Shown here one piece after another: positions 1 to 11,200 of a stretch of 64,000 bases of DNA. The notes below the pieces were generated by a model. That model made no database searches. It was not told the origin of the DNA and was given only the letters and a program-made list of their open reading frames with translations. The stretch's first letter is position 1, and every line of letters starts with the position of its first letter. This DNA comes from Branchiostoma floridae (lineage: Eukaryota; Chordata; Leptocardii; Amphioxiformes; Branchiostomatidae): positions 8,784,531 to 8,848,530 of the forward strand of contig NC_049988.1 of NCBI RefSeq assembly GCF_000003815.2, read 5' to 3'. The translations under genes were made by a program, and so were the position numbers.

Positions 1-212
1 GTGTCATGAGTCGAAGCGGTTTAGGCAATGGCGAATGTCTGTGGATTGTATCACCTGCATTGACTGTTACCACTTATAAAGTATAGAAGAAAAAAGTAGC
101 TGAACTGGTTCCTGAACAATTTCAGTATGATCCATATTCAGAGTGCACAGTGGTGCAGGTAAAATTTGTCTGGTGCAGGTAATTTTTAATGTTACCTGCA
201 CCTGTTCAAGTA

Positions 213-1119
213 CAGCCAAACCTGTATTAGCGGCCACCTTTGCATAACGACCACCTGCCCATAGTGGCCACTTTTTGTCGGTCCCTTGGATTCGTAATGA
301 TTAAGAAATAGGCTTAGCGGCCACCTGTCCAACGCGGCCACGGCCACACGATTTCTGGTCCCGCAGGTACAAAAACACTGCCGATAACGGCCACGCGGAC
401 CGCTGATCTATGTTTCGGCACGCGATCGGCTATATACAGCTGCCGTATGGTCACCCTACGCCGGATTTAAAACCTCTTTGATTTATTTTCAAAACAAAAC
501 TTCGTAAACTGGCGCTACCCATACCCGCCGACAAACGAGTTCATATAAGGTCAATAGACGACACCAATATTACTGAGGTAAATTGCGTTAAAGATACGTT
601 CTAATACACTACCGCTTAGGTTAATTTTCATCACAAAAACTTTCTGACTGAATTGTTACAAAGACAAAATAATACGAACTTCAGGCTATGGTGGATTTTT
701 CTTACATTTATTAAGAGATAAGTCTAAAATGACGAGACTTTTCTTGTGAGTACCACATTAGCATAATGGGCAAACCTGACGTGTGAACGCGGGAGGGAAC
801 ACAGGGACGGCGAAGTATCAAAGGATGCAAGACGAAAGATCAAAGAAATATGATGACGATACCGGTCTCTTCAGACAATATAAACTGTAGAACATTTAAA
901 ACTTTTTATAGCTTTTATTTTCTTAATACATATAGTGTAAAAATCATTGCAGTACATGTACAGTACTGTATTATGTGAATAAAGATCAGTGGGTACTAAA
1001 ACCATGTGTAACTTATTGCTTGTGGTCAATTAATTAGCATATTCTCTATAGGGACCACCTCTCTATAGTGGCCAATTTTGACCAGTCCCTTGAGTGGCCG
1101 CTATAGACAGGTTTGACTG
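213..1119. mobile_element. Pogo/Tc1-like MITE with TA target duplication
   Basis: The two ends are inverted copies. The left end reads CAGCCAAACCTGTATTAGCG and the right end, reverse-complemented, CAGTCAAACCTGTCTATAGC; both continue into matching GGCCAC-rich sequence (about 80 bases, including a shared 'cagtccctt/ggtcccttgg' block). TA flanks both sides (211-212 and 1120-1121), the target duplication expected of Tc1/mariner/pogo transposons. No transposase reading frame is present, so it is non-autonomous. The family assignment rests on TIR style and TA duplication only. Confidence 0.72.
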
Positions 1120-2518
1120 TATGCAGAAAAAAGTATTTCGAGCCCTGACAGTACATGAGGCATATCCTCTCGGGTCACCAATAGATCATGTTTATAGGTG
1201 CAATGGCAGCCACTTGGAGTGCCGTCACAGATGATGTACATGTATATGGAATTATTCCTGTATTCTGGGCTAAATCATGCAACAGGAAGCGTACTGCTTC
1301 ACGTAAAACATTTCCATACTAATGAATTTCAAGCACAGCCGTCAACACTATGAGAATGTTAAACTGGTTCGAGAAAGTAGGCATACAAGGGACACCTTCT
1401 TGAACATGTTTGCGATATTCGATAGAACATCCATTGCGTAAGGAACGAAATTTTGTGGGTTAGACTGGTCATTCACTAAACTGACGGAAACTTACATTGA
1501 CTTGATCGATGAAACCGTTTCAAGTTTCTTCAAGGGGTAGCAAATTAAAATCTTTTATAGGAGCGATCAGCGCCCTAGTCCAAACTTTGGACGAGAATTA
1601 AATATTCCAGGCGTTAGATATGTCCAAGTTCCCAGACGGATTAGTAGAGTAGTGACTGTATAAATATATTGTGTATAATAAACGTAAGAAATTACCGTTA
1701 TTTACCACAATGGGATTAAAGCATTTTCTCATTGATTATGCAAATTAGGTCTTTATTTGCATAATATTTATCTATCAATATTCTTCTTCTTTTGAATTAC
1801 AAATGTCACATTTTACTCTTTAATTAGGCAAATCAGATCCCGATTTGCATAATTGATATTTAACTATATGGAGCATTACTTAAGCTATCTACATACCAAA
1901 AATCATGACGATCCGTCGGCTCCTTGTTGTGCTATTCCCTTCCAAAGTATGACACCTAGGTGGCCCCTGTAGTTCCCAAACAAACCGCTAGAGAGCCCAA
2001 ACCTTCACCACTAGCACTTACTTTCGGTCGCAAGAGCGATCTACCACTCAAATATCTTGACCACAGCATGACCAGAACTTGAGGTATCAAAACAAAGTTC
2101 TGTTGCAGTGCCGAAATAAGTTGCTGGGGGGGCCTAAAATCTAATCGTTTCTAGGTCTTATGAAGATCTACCCGCATACCGAATATCAATACAATCCAAC
2201 CAAGTGTTCTTGACTTATACTGGTCTTCTATAAACACACAAACGCTACCGAAAATATAACCTTCTTGGCGAAGGTAATAACAACGTCAGTGATCCACGGT
2301 ATCTTCTTATAATGGTTTATTCGGTTGTGTATAAAACTGATCAATCCTTATGGTCAACTAATACAATACTGCATTGAAACCTTCGAAGTATAAATCATAT
2401 GTCACTAGGACTATGCCTGCACTCTTTAGTACAATATGTTGAATAGACAATCTTTCTTCATTATTTTGATAACTGAAATATAAGAATATTGTGATTTGAA
2501 ATGTAATTGAGACAACTG
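1120..2518. other. Non-coding stretch, no gene seen
   Basis: AT-rich unique-looking sequence with no exon having plausible splice sites and an open frame on either strand, and no clear tandem repeat. It lies downstream of the unknown minus-strand gene, so it could hold unrecognised exons of it. Confidence 0.5.
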
Positions 2519-2605
2519 TAAAATATATGACAATGACAATGACAATGACAATGATCTTTATTTGCATGACCTTGCCCATATGGGCTAAATGCAGTAGTTA
2601 CATAA
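2519..2605 (-). mobile_element. 3' end of a non-LTR retrotransposon with (ATTGTC)n tail
   Basis: Read on the minus strand, the segment has a 'ttagcccat..gggca' hairpin-like block, then 'atgcaaataaagatca', then four ATTGTC units. The same arrangement occurs at 47965-48035 on the plus strand. Short 3' microsatellite tails after a conserved hairpin are typical of CR1/L2-type LINEs. Only the 3' extremity is present. The family name is inference. Confidence 0.5.
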
Positions 2606-2918
2606 AACTTTGCTGTAAAGAATCTTTACAGTGGCAGTGGGAGAGACAGAACAACTAAGGCTATGCTACACTATAAGTACATCTATCGTTTACAAAGTAG
2701 TCAAATATAATGATTCACACTGTGCAATTATTATTTATGTAATGTCCTGTGTCAGCCTGTTAATGTTCCCCCTGCAAGTTTGGTCAGTAATAACCCTCGT
2801 GACCTGGGATATATATATCTTTCTTTTATCTATGAATACAGAATGATTTTACTACTATCATGATTTTCTTGGTAATAAACTTAGCAATTTTATGTATTGA
2901 TTGGTTCTTATTAATATA

Positions 2919-3575
2919 NNNNNNNNNNNNNNNNNNNNNNNNNNNNNNNNNNNNNNNNNNNNNNNNNNNNNNNNNNNNNNNNNNNNNNNNNNNNNNNNNN
3001 NNNNNNNNNNNNNNNNNNNNNNNNNNNNNNNNNNNNNNNNNNNNNNNNNNNNNNNNNNNNNNNNNNNNNNNNNNNNNNNNNNNNNNNNNNNNNNNNNNNN
3101 NNNNNNNNNNNNNNNNNNNNNNNNNNNNNNNNNNNNNNNNNNNNNNNNNNNNNNNNNNNNNNNNNNNNNNNNNNNNNNNNNNNNNNNNNNNNNNNNNNNN
3201 NNNNNNNNNNNNNNNNNNNNNNNNNNNNNNNNNNNNNNNNNNNNNNNNNNNNNNNNNNNNNNNNNNNNNNNNNNNNNNNNNNNNNNNNNNNNNNNNNNNN
3301 NNNNNNNNNNNNNNNNNNNNNNNNNNNNNNNNNNNNNNNNNNNNNNNNNNNNNNNNNNNNNNNNNNNNNNNNNNNNNNNNNNNNNNNNNNNNNNNNNNNN
3401 NNNNNNNNNNNNNNNNNNNNNNNNNNNNNNNNNNNNNNNNNNNNNNNNNNNNNNNNNNNNNNNNNNNNNNNNNNNNNNNNNNNNNNNNNNNNNNNNNNNN
3501 NNNNNNNNNNNNNNNNNNNNNNNNNNNNNNNNNNNNNNNNNNNNNNNNNNNNNNNNNNNNNNNNNNNNNNNNNNN
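2919..3575. other. Assembly gap (657 N)
   Basis: Run of N. It interrupts an exon of the minus-strand unknown gene that enters the gap at 3576. The non-round length suggests an estimated rather than default gap size. Confidence 0.99.
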
Positions 3576-3672
3576 ATGATCGGTGCGGTCTGAGCCCTTG
3601 GGAAGTTCAAAGCTTTCTACCTCCTGATTATCCTCATAAAGCTCGTACCGGACTGCTTGACCGACTGGCGAT
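3576..3672 (-). CDS. Unknown gene, exon 4, cut by gap
   Basis: Acceptor TTGTGTTTTAG|A, then 32 codons open in one frame only (RSPVGQAVRYELYEDN..., SFELPKGSDRTDH) until the run of N. Charged, protein-like composition. Confidence 0.5.
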
Positions 3673-5872
3673 CTAAAACACAACATTTCAGTAATATGAA
3701 CCCCTTCAAGCACAAAGCCTTATCGCAGTAAAATCTCACTTAGTAGAATCTCTTTACCGGCCACTGGAAAGGGGATATAAAGTGGAAACGGATGTACTAG
3801 TACCAACCAAGCCGCTCGTTTTTGTCTACCCAATGCGACCACGCCGACGCAATTGTTGGTTCAACAAGAGACCGCGCACGAGCGCCCCCTGTCGGAGTTG
3901 ATGCAATACGATTTGCTTTCGTACAGGCGTTTACGCTTCTTTCAGAGTCGACTGCTCGTCAGCAGTTACCTTTTTGTTTACGTACACTCTCGAATCATCA
4001 CAAAAACTCCAGGAGACACAGTTGAACTTACCTTCCAAAACAAAGTTGTTTCTTGACAGAAGCGGAGGGTGATAAAAGCTGTACATGTTCTCCTGTGTGT
4101 CCTCTATCTGCACACCCCTCCTCCTCCTTCCTGTCCTGTCCCACAGCTTCGAACCCCCAACCCGCCTACTCCATGTTCAGTCCATCTTTTGCTGATTTAG
4201 ATTGGTTCTATGCACCAAGGTTGAAACCGACATTTACATTGAAATTAAATTGAATAATGCACAGAAGCAACGAAGCACGCATGCATACACGGACACCCAC
4301 CCACACATGCGAGCGAGCGCTCACACCCACACGCACGCGCCGACACACAAGCATACACGCCTTGACACAAGCATACACACGTACAAGTACACGCGCATTG
4401 TCATACAATTACAAGCACTCGTATGCATAGAAATGTACTAACATACACACTTCAATATAGAAGCATGTACTTTTCATACTAAGGCTCTTGACATTCTGAC
4501 AGTCGAAGACCCAAGCACATATAAGCACACAAACACATACATACATGCATGCATACACATGGACAACACATGTAAATATGCAAGTCCACACACCTACAAG
4601 CTTAAGCACGCACGCACATATTCCGGTACATACAAGCAAACACAGAAGTATTCATGTAACGTTATACGCACTTACCGCGATGTTGGGAATCCTGCAGAAG
4701 GTCAGAAATGAGTAGCGGACCGTGCTCCGAGCTTCCCGGGTCGGCGTCAGGTGATGAGGTTTTTGAAGATGAAGACTGAGTCATCCATGTAAAACGGTTT
4801 CTGCCTTCAATACCAACATCCTGAGATGATAACTGTCAGTGGTCATCCGTCGATTCTTTGACATACACTGAATAACAACAACAACAACAATTGTCAACAT
4901 GGCAGACAAGTTTCCGTTGCCATGACACCATCTCCTCTGAAATCAAAACCCTTTGGACTGATATGCAAATAAGACGGATATCGAAAAGCATTCCTTCACG
5001 ACTCTTGCTGTAAAACATAAAACTGCAGTGCCAGCAAAATTGCCCTTATAAGTTGTAATGGTTTGACATTGAGAAAATTCAGCCGTGGGTTGGCTCGAAA
5101 ACTTAAAACAGACAGAACTGGACAGTGAAACCGAAGCAGCATGCCACTGTTTGCATATCAAAACCTGTCTTTTGAATAAGAACTCCGACTTAAGTACAAT
5201 AACCAGCAGTTAGAAATGAATTGTCTTCTGAAAAACAATCGAAAATGGTCAACTGAGACGCTAAACATTAGAAGAAAAACAGTTGAAACGTTACTTACTT
5301 GTTTTGAAGGAAGCAGAATGAAGTGTCCGACCCGAACCTCCCGTTGAAGGAGACTGGGACAGGGACGTTTCATTTACGTACTATTTCCAACGAATGTGTG
5401 GCTACAATAAAACACTTGTTAGAAATTTATGTCGACGTCTCAGCCTGAAATTCTTGTCGTAAACCGCACACTTTCTCCACGCCCTAAGCGTTACGCATTC
5501 GTCAATTGTATTTTCGAATTCGCCTCTTGTTTCTTACTTGCCACGCAGTTTCATTTTTTAACCATTCTGGGAAAGAAACACCGAAGACACAAAAGTTGCA
5601 CGGCGGAAATAACATTTAGCTGACCACAATGTTTTTAAAAACGAAAAAAAAACGCTTCATTTATGTTTAAAAACGACAAGAGAGTATTTCAAGTTTCAAG
5701 CTTACCTGCCTGGCGCTGCACTGCACGCTTCCCAAGTTTGCATCTGGAGTAATCCAACAGCTTCATCCAAGCTCCTCGCAAAACTTTGTCCGCCCACACT
5801 GTCACTGTTCCAGACGCTTTGTCCAGCCGCCTTTGTGGAAAACATCCTCGAAAATGTGAGCAGATCGTACAT
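3576..5872 (-). CDS. Unrecognised protein, N-terminal part (four in-phase exons, truncated by gap)
   Basis: Four candidate exons on the minus strand join without a frame break: 5872-5706 (ends phase 2, donor CAG|GTAAGC), 4800-4676 (donor CGCG|GTAAGT), 4107-4032 (donor GAAG|GTAAGT) and 3672 to the gap at 3575. The predicted start MYDLLTFSRMFSTKAAG follows an in-frame upstream stop (TGA) and contains no earlier ATG. The N-terminus is hydrophobic and basic and could be a mitochondrial presequence. The second exon is Ser/Pro/Asp-rich (MTQSSSSKTSSPDADPGSSE); the last visible piece is SPVGQAVRYELYEDNQEVES. I do not recognise the family. The gene lies in tandem (same strand) just downstream of CAPN7. 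Phase agreement at three junctions is the main support. The third exon has a competing frame (via a CAG/TAG tandem acceptor) that looks at least as protein-like but would not join the fourth exon. Confidence 0.5.
4032..4107 (-). CDS. Unknown gene, exon 3
   Basis: Acceptor GGGTGTGCAG|AT and donor GAAG|GTAAGT. At 76 nt it is 2+24 codons+2, which connects exon 2 (phase 1) to exon 4 (phase 2). A second AG four bases downstream would give another open frame (EDTQENMYSFYHPPLL), so frame choice is uncertain. Confidence 0.4.
4257..4640. repeat. Degenerate (CA)n-rich low-complexity tract
   Basis: Dominated by ACAC, ACATAC, CACGCACG and ATGCATAC motifs with interruptions. It lies in the intron between exons 2 and 3 of the unknown gene and explains the Cys/Val/His-rich spurious frames there. 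Confidence 0.85.
4676..4800 (-). CDS. Unknown gene, exon 2
   Basis: Acceptor GAAGGCAG|A and donor CGCG|GTAAGT. Only one of the three frames is open through the exon, and it is the one required by exon 1 (AG+A gives Arg). It is rich in Ser, Pro and acidic residues. Its own ATG at 4784 could alternatively be the true start. Confidence 0.5.
5706..5872 (-). CDS. Unknown gene, exon 1 (coding part)
   Basis: Starts at ATG 5872-5870 (context AAG ATG T) and is open for 55 codons plus two bases to a strong donor CAG|GTAAGC. The frame is closed upstream by TGA near 5975 with no earlier ATG, which decides the start. Any 5'UTR extends upstream towards about 6000. Confidence 0.45.
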
Positions 5873-6537
5873 CTTTAAGACATTTTGGGAGCCGAACACG
5901 TCCACGGACCACGCTACGGGAAGAATGCAGCACCTGGTGAACCTGCTGCATCGTGGCTGGAAGTTTGAATATCACGTGACGTGATTTGGCAAGGAGCTGT
6001 CCCTGATGATTCACTAAAGATGATCGAGTCAAATTACTTCAAAACATTCTTACAGGTCATCTTACATATTTACTCTTCATCCGTTCATCCTATCCGGTCA
6101 AATCAAAGAACCCGTGTAAGTCTAGATCTGACTCAGGTTGCGAGGTACGTTGATACATGACCTTTGACACACCTAATTTCACTAATTAATGAATTTCCAG
6201 CCTGTTTTAAGATTTGTGTTTGAACTCACACGGCTATATCATCCTTACCTCCGCTGCAAACCTTCCGCCATCACAAACGGAGACACCCGTTCGTGTCCCA
6301 AGTTATGCAAGTGGGAGCGCCACCCAGTGAAAAGAGATGGTACCACAGCCTAATGATGCTTTGAACAGGAATGAAAGAACGCCATTTTGTAAATGATTAG
6401 AACGTAGATGAGCAATACGTATCACATAATTATTCCATAAAAGATTAACTAATGTGAATTACCTGACATGTCTCATGACTATGTTATACCGATGCTGTAA
6501 AATAAATTTATGAGTAATGACAAATATATAACGTTAC

Positions 6538-6543
6538 TTTATT
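6538..6543 (-). promoter_or_regulatory. Candidate poly(A) signal of CAPN7
   Basis: AATAAA on the minus strand, 1.5 kb downstream of the CAPN7 stop. No nearer canonical hexamer was seen. Weak support because the region is AT-rich. Confidence 0.25.
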
Positions 6544-7876
6544 TTCCTCAGTTCGAAGAGATAATGTTAGCGAGAAAAGCAAATTATATCTATTTCTGGT
6601 GAAACAACAACAAGAAACATCTCATATTTTTTTCATACAATCATTTATCACCATATTCTAAATGTACAAGCCATCAACAGCATAATGTGTGTATATACAG
6701 TTGTCTATTACATTCAAAGAGGAAATCTATGATTATATACTTTTTCAGTTGGGAGATAAATTTGATTGTATGTGACAATATCTGCTGACCTTATTGCACC
6801 AGAAAACTAATATGAGACACAAAAATCTTACATGCAACTTTCTATGATGCGAATACATTTGGTATCATTTAGATATTTTGTATAAATTGCAGAGGATTGA
6901 CATTATGACCACAATATTTGCTACACAATTCAATTCGCTATCCCTGCAATAATAACAAGACTCACCTTAATATGATATGAAGAGTTACAAGGTCTATGTA
7001 AGAAAATTTGTACCAGTCTTACTACTAGTATGTCCAAACACATGCATGTATTAAACTGCACTGAACTAGATCAAAGTACTATCAAACTAGAGGCAGAACA
7101 AAGAAGTATCAAAATTTATCAAAACAATAATATGTCCCCAGCAATCTCATACAAATGTACTACAAACAGAAACAGAAGTCTAGTCTTTCATAATGATAAG
7201 AAAAACACCATTATTCTATTTATAGGTTATGTACATGTATATGGATACATTTAAAAGCTCCTGGTTTCTACTACGCTTTTTGCAGAGCTAAGATGAGATC
7301 TACATGTAAAGACAAGACAGTCAGATAAGGAGATAAGGCCAGCTATGTCATCAGTTATACATTGATTGTTTATGCTGTAGCATTATACTAGGTCGCACAC
7401 AATGATAGATTTACCACTGCATACATATTTTTACCACTGCATACATTTTTTTACACTTTAAGACACTTATACATTGAACTTAAGTATGTTAACTTGAGTT
7501 TACATGACTGTCAACATTGTTTCACCTTTCTTTTTACACATACTGAAAAAAAAGCAACTAGAAGTCTTGGAGTCAAGTTCATAGAAAAAAATGAGCAAAC
7601 AGTTTCACATATAAATGTTTACAGATGATTATAAGCTCTTGATTTCCACATACTTCTTTTACGCTTCTAGAATCTAATTGAAGTTATACTCTTCAGCACT
7701 GTTGTAGAATGTTATCATCACTAGTCAGAGAAAAGAGCAGCCGTTTTAGCACGTTTCTGTAGTTGAATGTTAAGTTGCAGGCATTGTCATAATGAATTTC
7801 TAATAATTCATTTATGTTTACATGTATGACCTTAACTTTTCGAAAGCTAAATTCCCACGATCTTGATCTAACTCTA

Positions 7877-8041
7877 GTTCACCTTTATCCGTGGGTGACC
7901 TTTATCTGTGGTCTTTAAAAACAGCACATTTAGGAGTATTAAGTCTACGGACTTGAAACCACCGTCCGTCGACTTCATATCCCTAGATACGTTTTTCTTA
8001 CAAACCATGAATATAGGTTATCCTCAGTTAAAGGTGAACCA
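7877..8041. mobile_element. Short MITE (family with TAGTTCACCTTTA ends), copy 1
   Basis: Left end TAGTTCACCTTTATCCGTGG and right end reverse complement GGTTCACCTTTAACTGAGG form TIRs. A second inner inverted repeat surrounds 'gacttcatatccc'. Related copies lie at 11203-11373 and 61145-61336. This copy abuts the CAPN7 stop codon by 40 bp and would be transcribed in the 3'UTR. Confidence 0.65.
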
Positions 8042-8080
8042 GCATTACTCCATAACCCCTGCATGTGGGATGATCTGTTG

Positions 8081-8225
8081 TTATTTGATCTGTGCGACTG
8101 TGAAGGGACATGACGAGGACACAGTGAGGAGAAATGGCCCCTCCTGTCCGGCACGAAAGGTACAGGGGATGAGGTTGTAGGTTCCACCCGGGACGTTTTC
8201 CAACTCCAACACACAGTAGCCATGT
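8081..8225 (-). CDS. CAPN7: CAPN7 last exon
   Basis: Acceptor CGTTTTTTTCAG|A; encodes [20 protein letters not shown] and ends [12 protein letters not shown] then TAA (8083-8081). This is the expected CAPN7 C-terminus with no penta-EF-hand. Confidence 0.97.
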
Positions 8226-11200
8226 CTGAAAAAAACGTCATTGTGATCTATTAGAAAGTACTGCTTTAGGTTCATTCACTACCTTTCACCAAGGAGTATG
8301 TGCTTTAAGAACAAGGTTGAAATCAGCACCAAGGACAGGGAAAGCACAGTTTACAACATGGCAGAAAATTAGCACCAAGGACAGTATCAACAAGGTAAAA
8401 ATCAGTATTAAAGACATACGACAAAGAGATTGTTGTGATTATTAAAGAAATACATCTTTATACCTTTGTCAAATGGATACAGTATGTTCAATACCTACAC
8501 CTGGAAGTTTATGTTATAACAACATAGTTGGAGTTCAGCACCAAGGACATGACTGGTAAAGATTTTAGTGGTCTCTTCTGCAGTATGTCTTTGTCATAAA
8601 GATATTGTATTATTCAATACCAAAACGGTTGTTTTCACTAACATAACTGAAAATCAGCACCATGGACAGCTACATAATACCTGACAAGCATAAAACCAGG
8701 GTGTAATAAACATAATACAAGCTGGATAATCATAGACATGTCTTCATTGGATTAATACAAGTTCCGTCATGATTCTAAGGATCGCAGGTGTGTAGGCTCT
8801 GTAGAAGAGTTTCTCACCTGAAGTCCCCTGAAGCAGCTTTCTGGAAGGCACCTGGCGAGTCTGCATCTCCAGTCAGTGTGACTGTCTTCACATCAAACCC
8901 TACGCTGTACTGCCTGGAAATACAGGACAAACTTCACATCAAACCCTACACTGTACTGCCTGGAAATACAGGACAAACTTCACATCAAACCCTACACTGT
9001 ACTGCCTGGAAATATAGGACAAACTTCACATCAAACCCTACACTGTACTGCCTGGAAATACAGGACAAACTTCACATCAAACCCTACACTGTACTGCCTG
9101 GAAATACAGGACAAACTTCACATCAAACCCTACACTGTACTGCCTGGAAATACAGGACAAACTTCACATCAAACCCTACATTGTACTGCCTGGAAATACA
9201 GGACAAACTTCACATCAAACCCTACACTGTACTGCCTGGAAATACAGGACAAACTTCACATCAAACCCTACACTGTACTGCCTGGAAATATAGGACAAAC
9301 TTCACATCAAACCTTACACTGTACTGCCTGGAAATACAGGACAAACTTCACATCAAACCCTACACTGTACTGCCTGGAAATACAGGACAAACTTCACATC
9401 AAACCCTACATTGTACTGCCTGGAAATACAGGACAAACTTCACATCAAACCCTACACTGTACTGCCTGGAAATACAGGACAAACTTCACATCAAACCCTA
9501 CACTGGACTGCCTGGAAATATAGGACAAACTTCACATCAAACCCTACACTGTACTGCCTGGAAATACAGGACAGACTTCACATCAAACCCTACATTGTAC
9601 TGCCTGGAAATACATAAAAAAATTCAACTCAAATACACTGATGTATATTATACATACATCCTCATAATGGTCACTTACCAACAAACTGACATTGAACACA
9701 CAAACTTTGTAGGGGTAAGTTGTCATGTAAATTTCATGCAGGTATTCAACCTATCCCTTTTTCTACTGACTAATTGATGAGAAACACTATATGTATGGAA
9801 CTCTGACAATATTTGGGGAAATACGTTTAGGCTGTTCCGTCAGCAAAGGAAATGACTTCTGATGTTTTGCAATACCCACTCTCAATTACTGTAGCCAATT
9901 GTTGGAGTAACAACATCAGCAGTCTAAGGACAGCAAACATGTTACCAACCGTGAGGATTGTAGAAAAATATAATTTGCTGGTGTCCCTAATACATACCCT
10001 TCATGATCAGAAATGCATTGATTTCAGCTTTCTCCCAGCAACCAAAGTAAATTTGGTGCCAAATGGCAGGGAGCGGGTTGATTATACAATAATGCATCAA
10101 CTAAAAGACAACCCTTACTTGGGTCCTTTCAGCTCCAGTAGAACATGGTTGTTGTTGGCACTGTTCTGTAGTGTAAACTGGAAGACTGGGTTGTTGGGGT
10201 AGGTGGCTGGGTTGTTACCACAGCCTCCTGCACTGGACCCCTTCCACTGTCCACTCACCTAAACACAACAACAAAACAAAACAAGTAAGACATCCCAGTT
10301 TGTATGTATCTGTGTCTGTATCTGAATCTATACAGCCGGTATAACCGCCCTTCGGCCTAACACACCAGCTTCGCAGGCACGCAGCACGACAGCAGCTGGT
10401 TATATTACACTGAATGACTGGTCACACCTAAACTTTGCACATCTATCTGCAAGCATTTTAGTAGACTGCCATTTGGGCAGGTGGCTGGGTTGTAACCATA
10501 ACCTCCTGCACTGAATGCCTTCTACTTTCCATCATCCAATACAACTACAATAATCCCTATGACAATGGATTGTTAAACAAATTTTTGTGCTAGATATGGT
10601 CTAAAGCCTTCTTGCCATGGTCTCATCTATGCAGGGAAAATTGCATCACATCATATAATCATGCTTGACTACTATAATTGTACTAATAGTAGTCTTCTGT
10701 ACCTGTATAGCAGGTATAACTGCCCTTCTACGTACCACACCAGACTTTATAGTCCACATCAGACTGATGCCACAGCTGGATACACTGAACCTAATGTGAC
10801 GTCATTGATGATGATGAACAAACAACAAAAAGAAGAACTTACAGTTTTCTCGAGTTTGTATGGCTCTGGCACTTTGGTGAGGTTGAATTCACAAGTGGAG
10901 TATATCTGGAAAGAAAACAGTTATCTGTAAATAGAAATACAGCTAGAACATGAAAAGATGGGTGAAAATAGCACAGATGACGTTGATCACACTACACTAC
11001 ATTGTAACTCAACATCATCATAATCATCATCATCAAGTGTACTAGCACCCCCTGTAGTGGTCTGGGTGGGCCAATGACTATAAAAAAGGAAATGGGCATT
11101 GACAGATGTGGCAAGGATTGTAACAGTTGAAGGATATGAAAACACTGATTACATAATGAAATATCTTCACCACATAATGTTAATTTTTACCTCTATTTGT

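Larger units (their letters stand above)
5873..8080. other. Intergenic / CAPN7 3'UTR region
   Basis: AT-rich after about 6400, with no exon-like frame. It should contain the CAPN7 3'UTR. The first canonical AATAAA on the minus strand downstream of the CAPN7 stop that I see is at 6543-6538, which would give a 3'UTR of about 1.5 kb; closer variant signals cannot be excluded. The proximal part carries a MITE (7877-8041). The distal 5.9-6.3 kb is more GC-rich and may be the promoter/5'UTR of the downstream gene. Confidence 0.5.

Noticed and set aside
2826-3713. Open frames spanning the 657-N gap
   Set aside because: Length comes from N bases. Only the short minus-strand part at 3576-3672 has real sequence with an acceptor; that part is annotated.
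5287-5405. Exon candidate with donor CAA|GTAAGT and acceptor TATTGTAG on the minus strand
   Set aside because: All three frames contain stops near the 5' end and it would break the phase chain between 5706 and 4800. It could be a non-coding alternative exon, but there is no support.
8788-9777. Long plus-strand open frame (329 codons) with repeated peptide
   Set aside because: It is the 46-bp minisatellite read through; three frames cycle because 46 is not a multiple of 3. The real coding sequence is the CAPN7 exon on the other strand.
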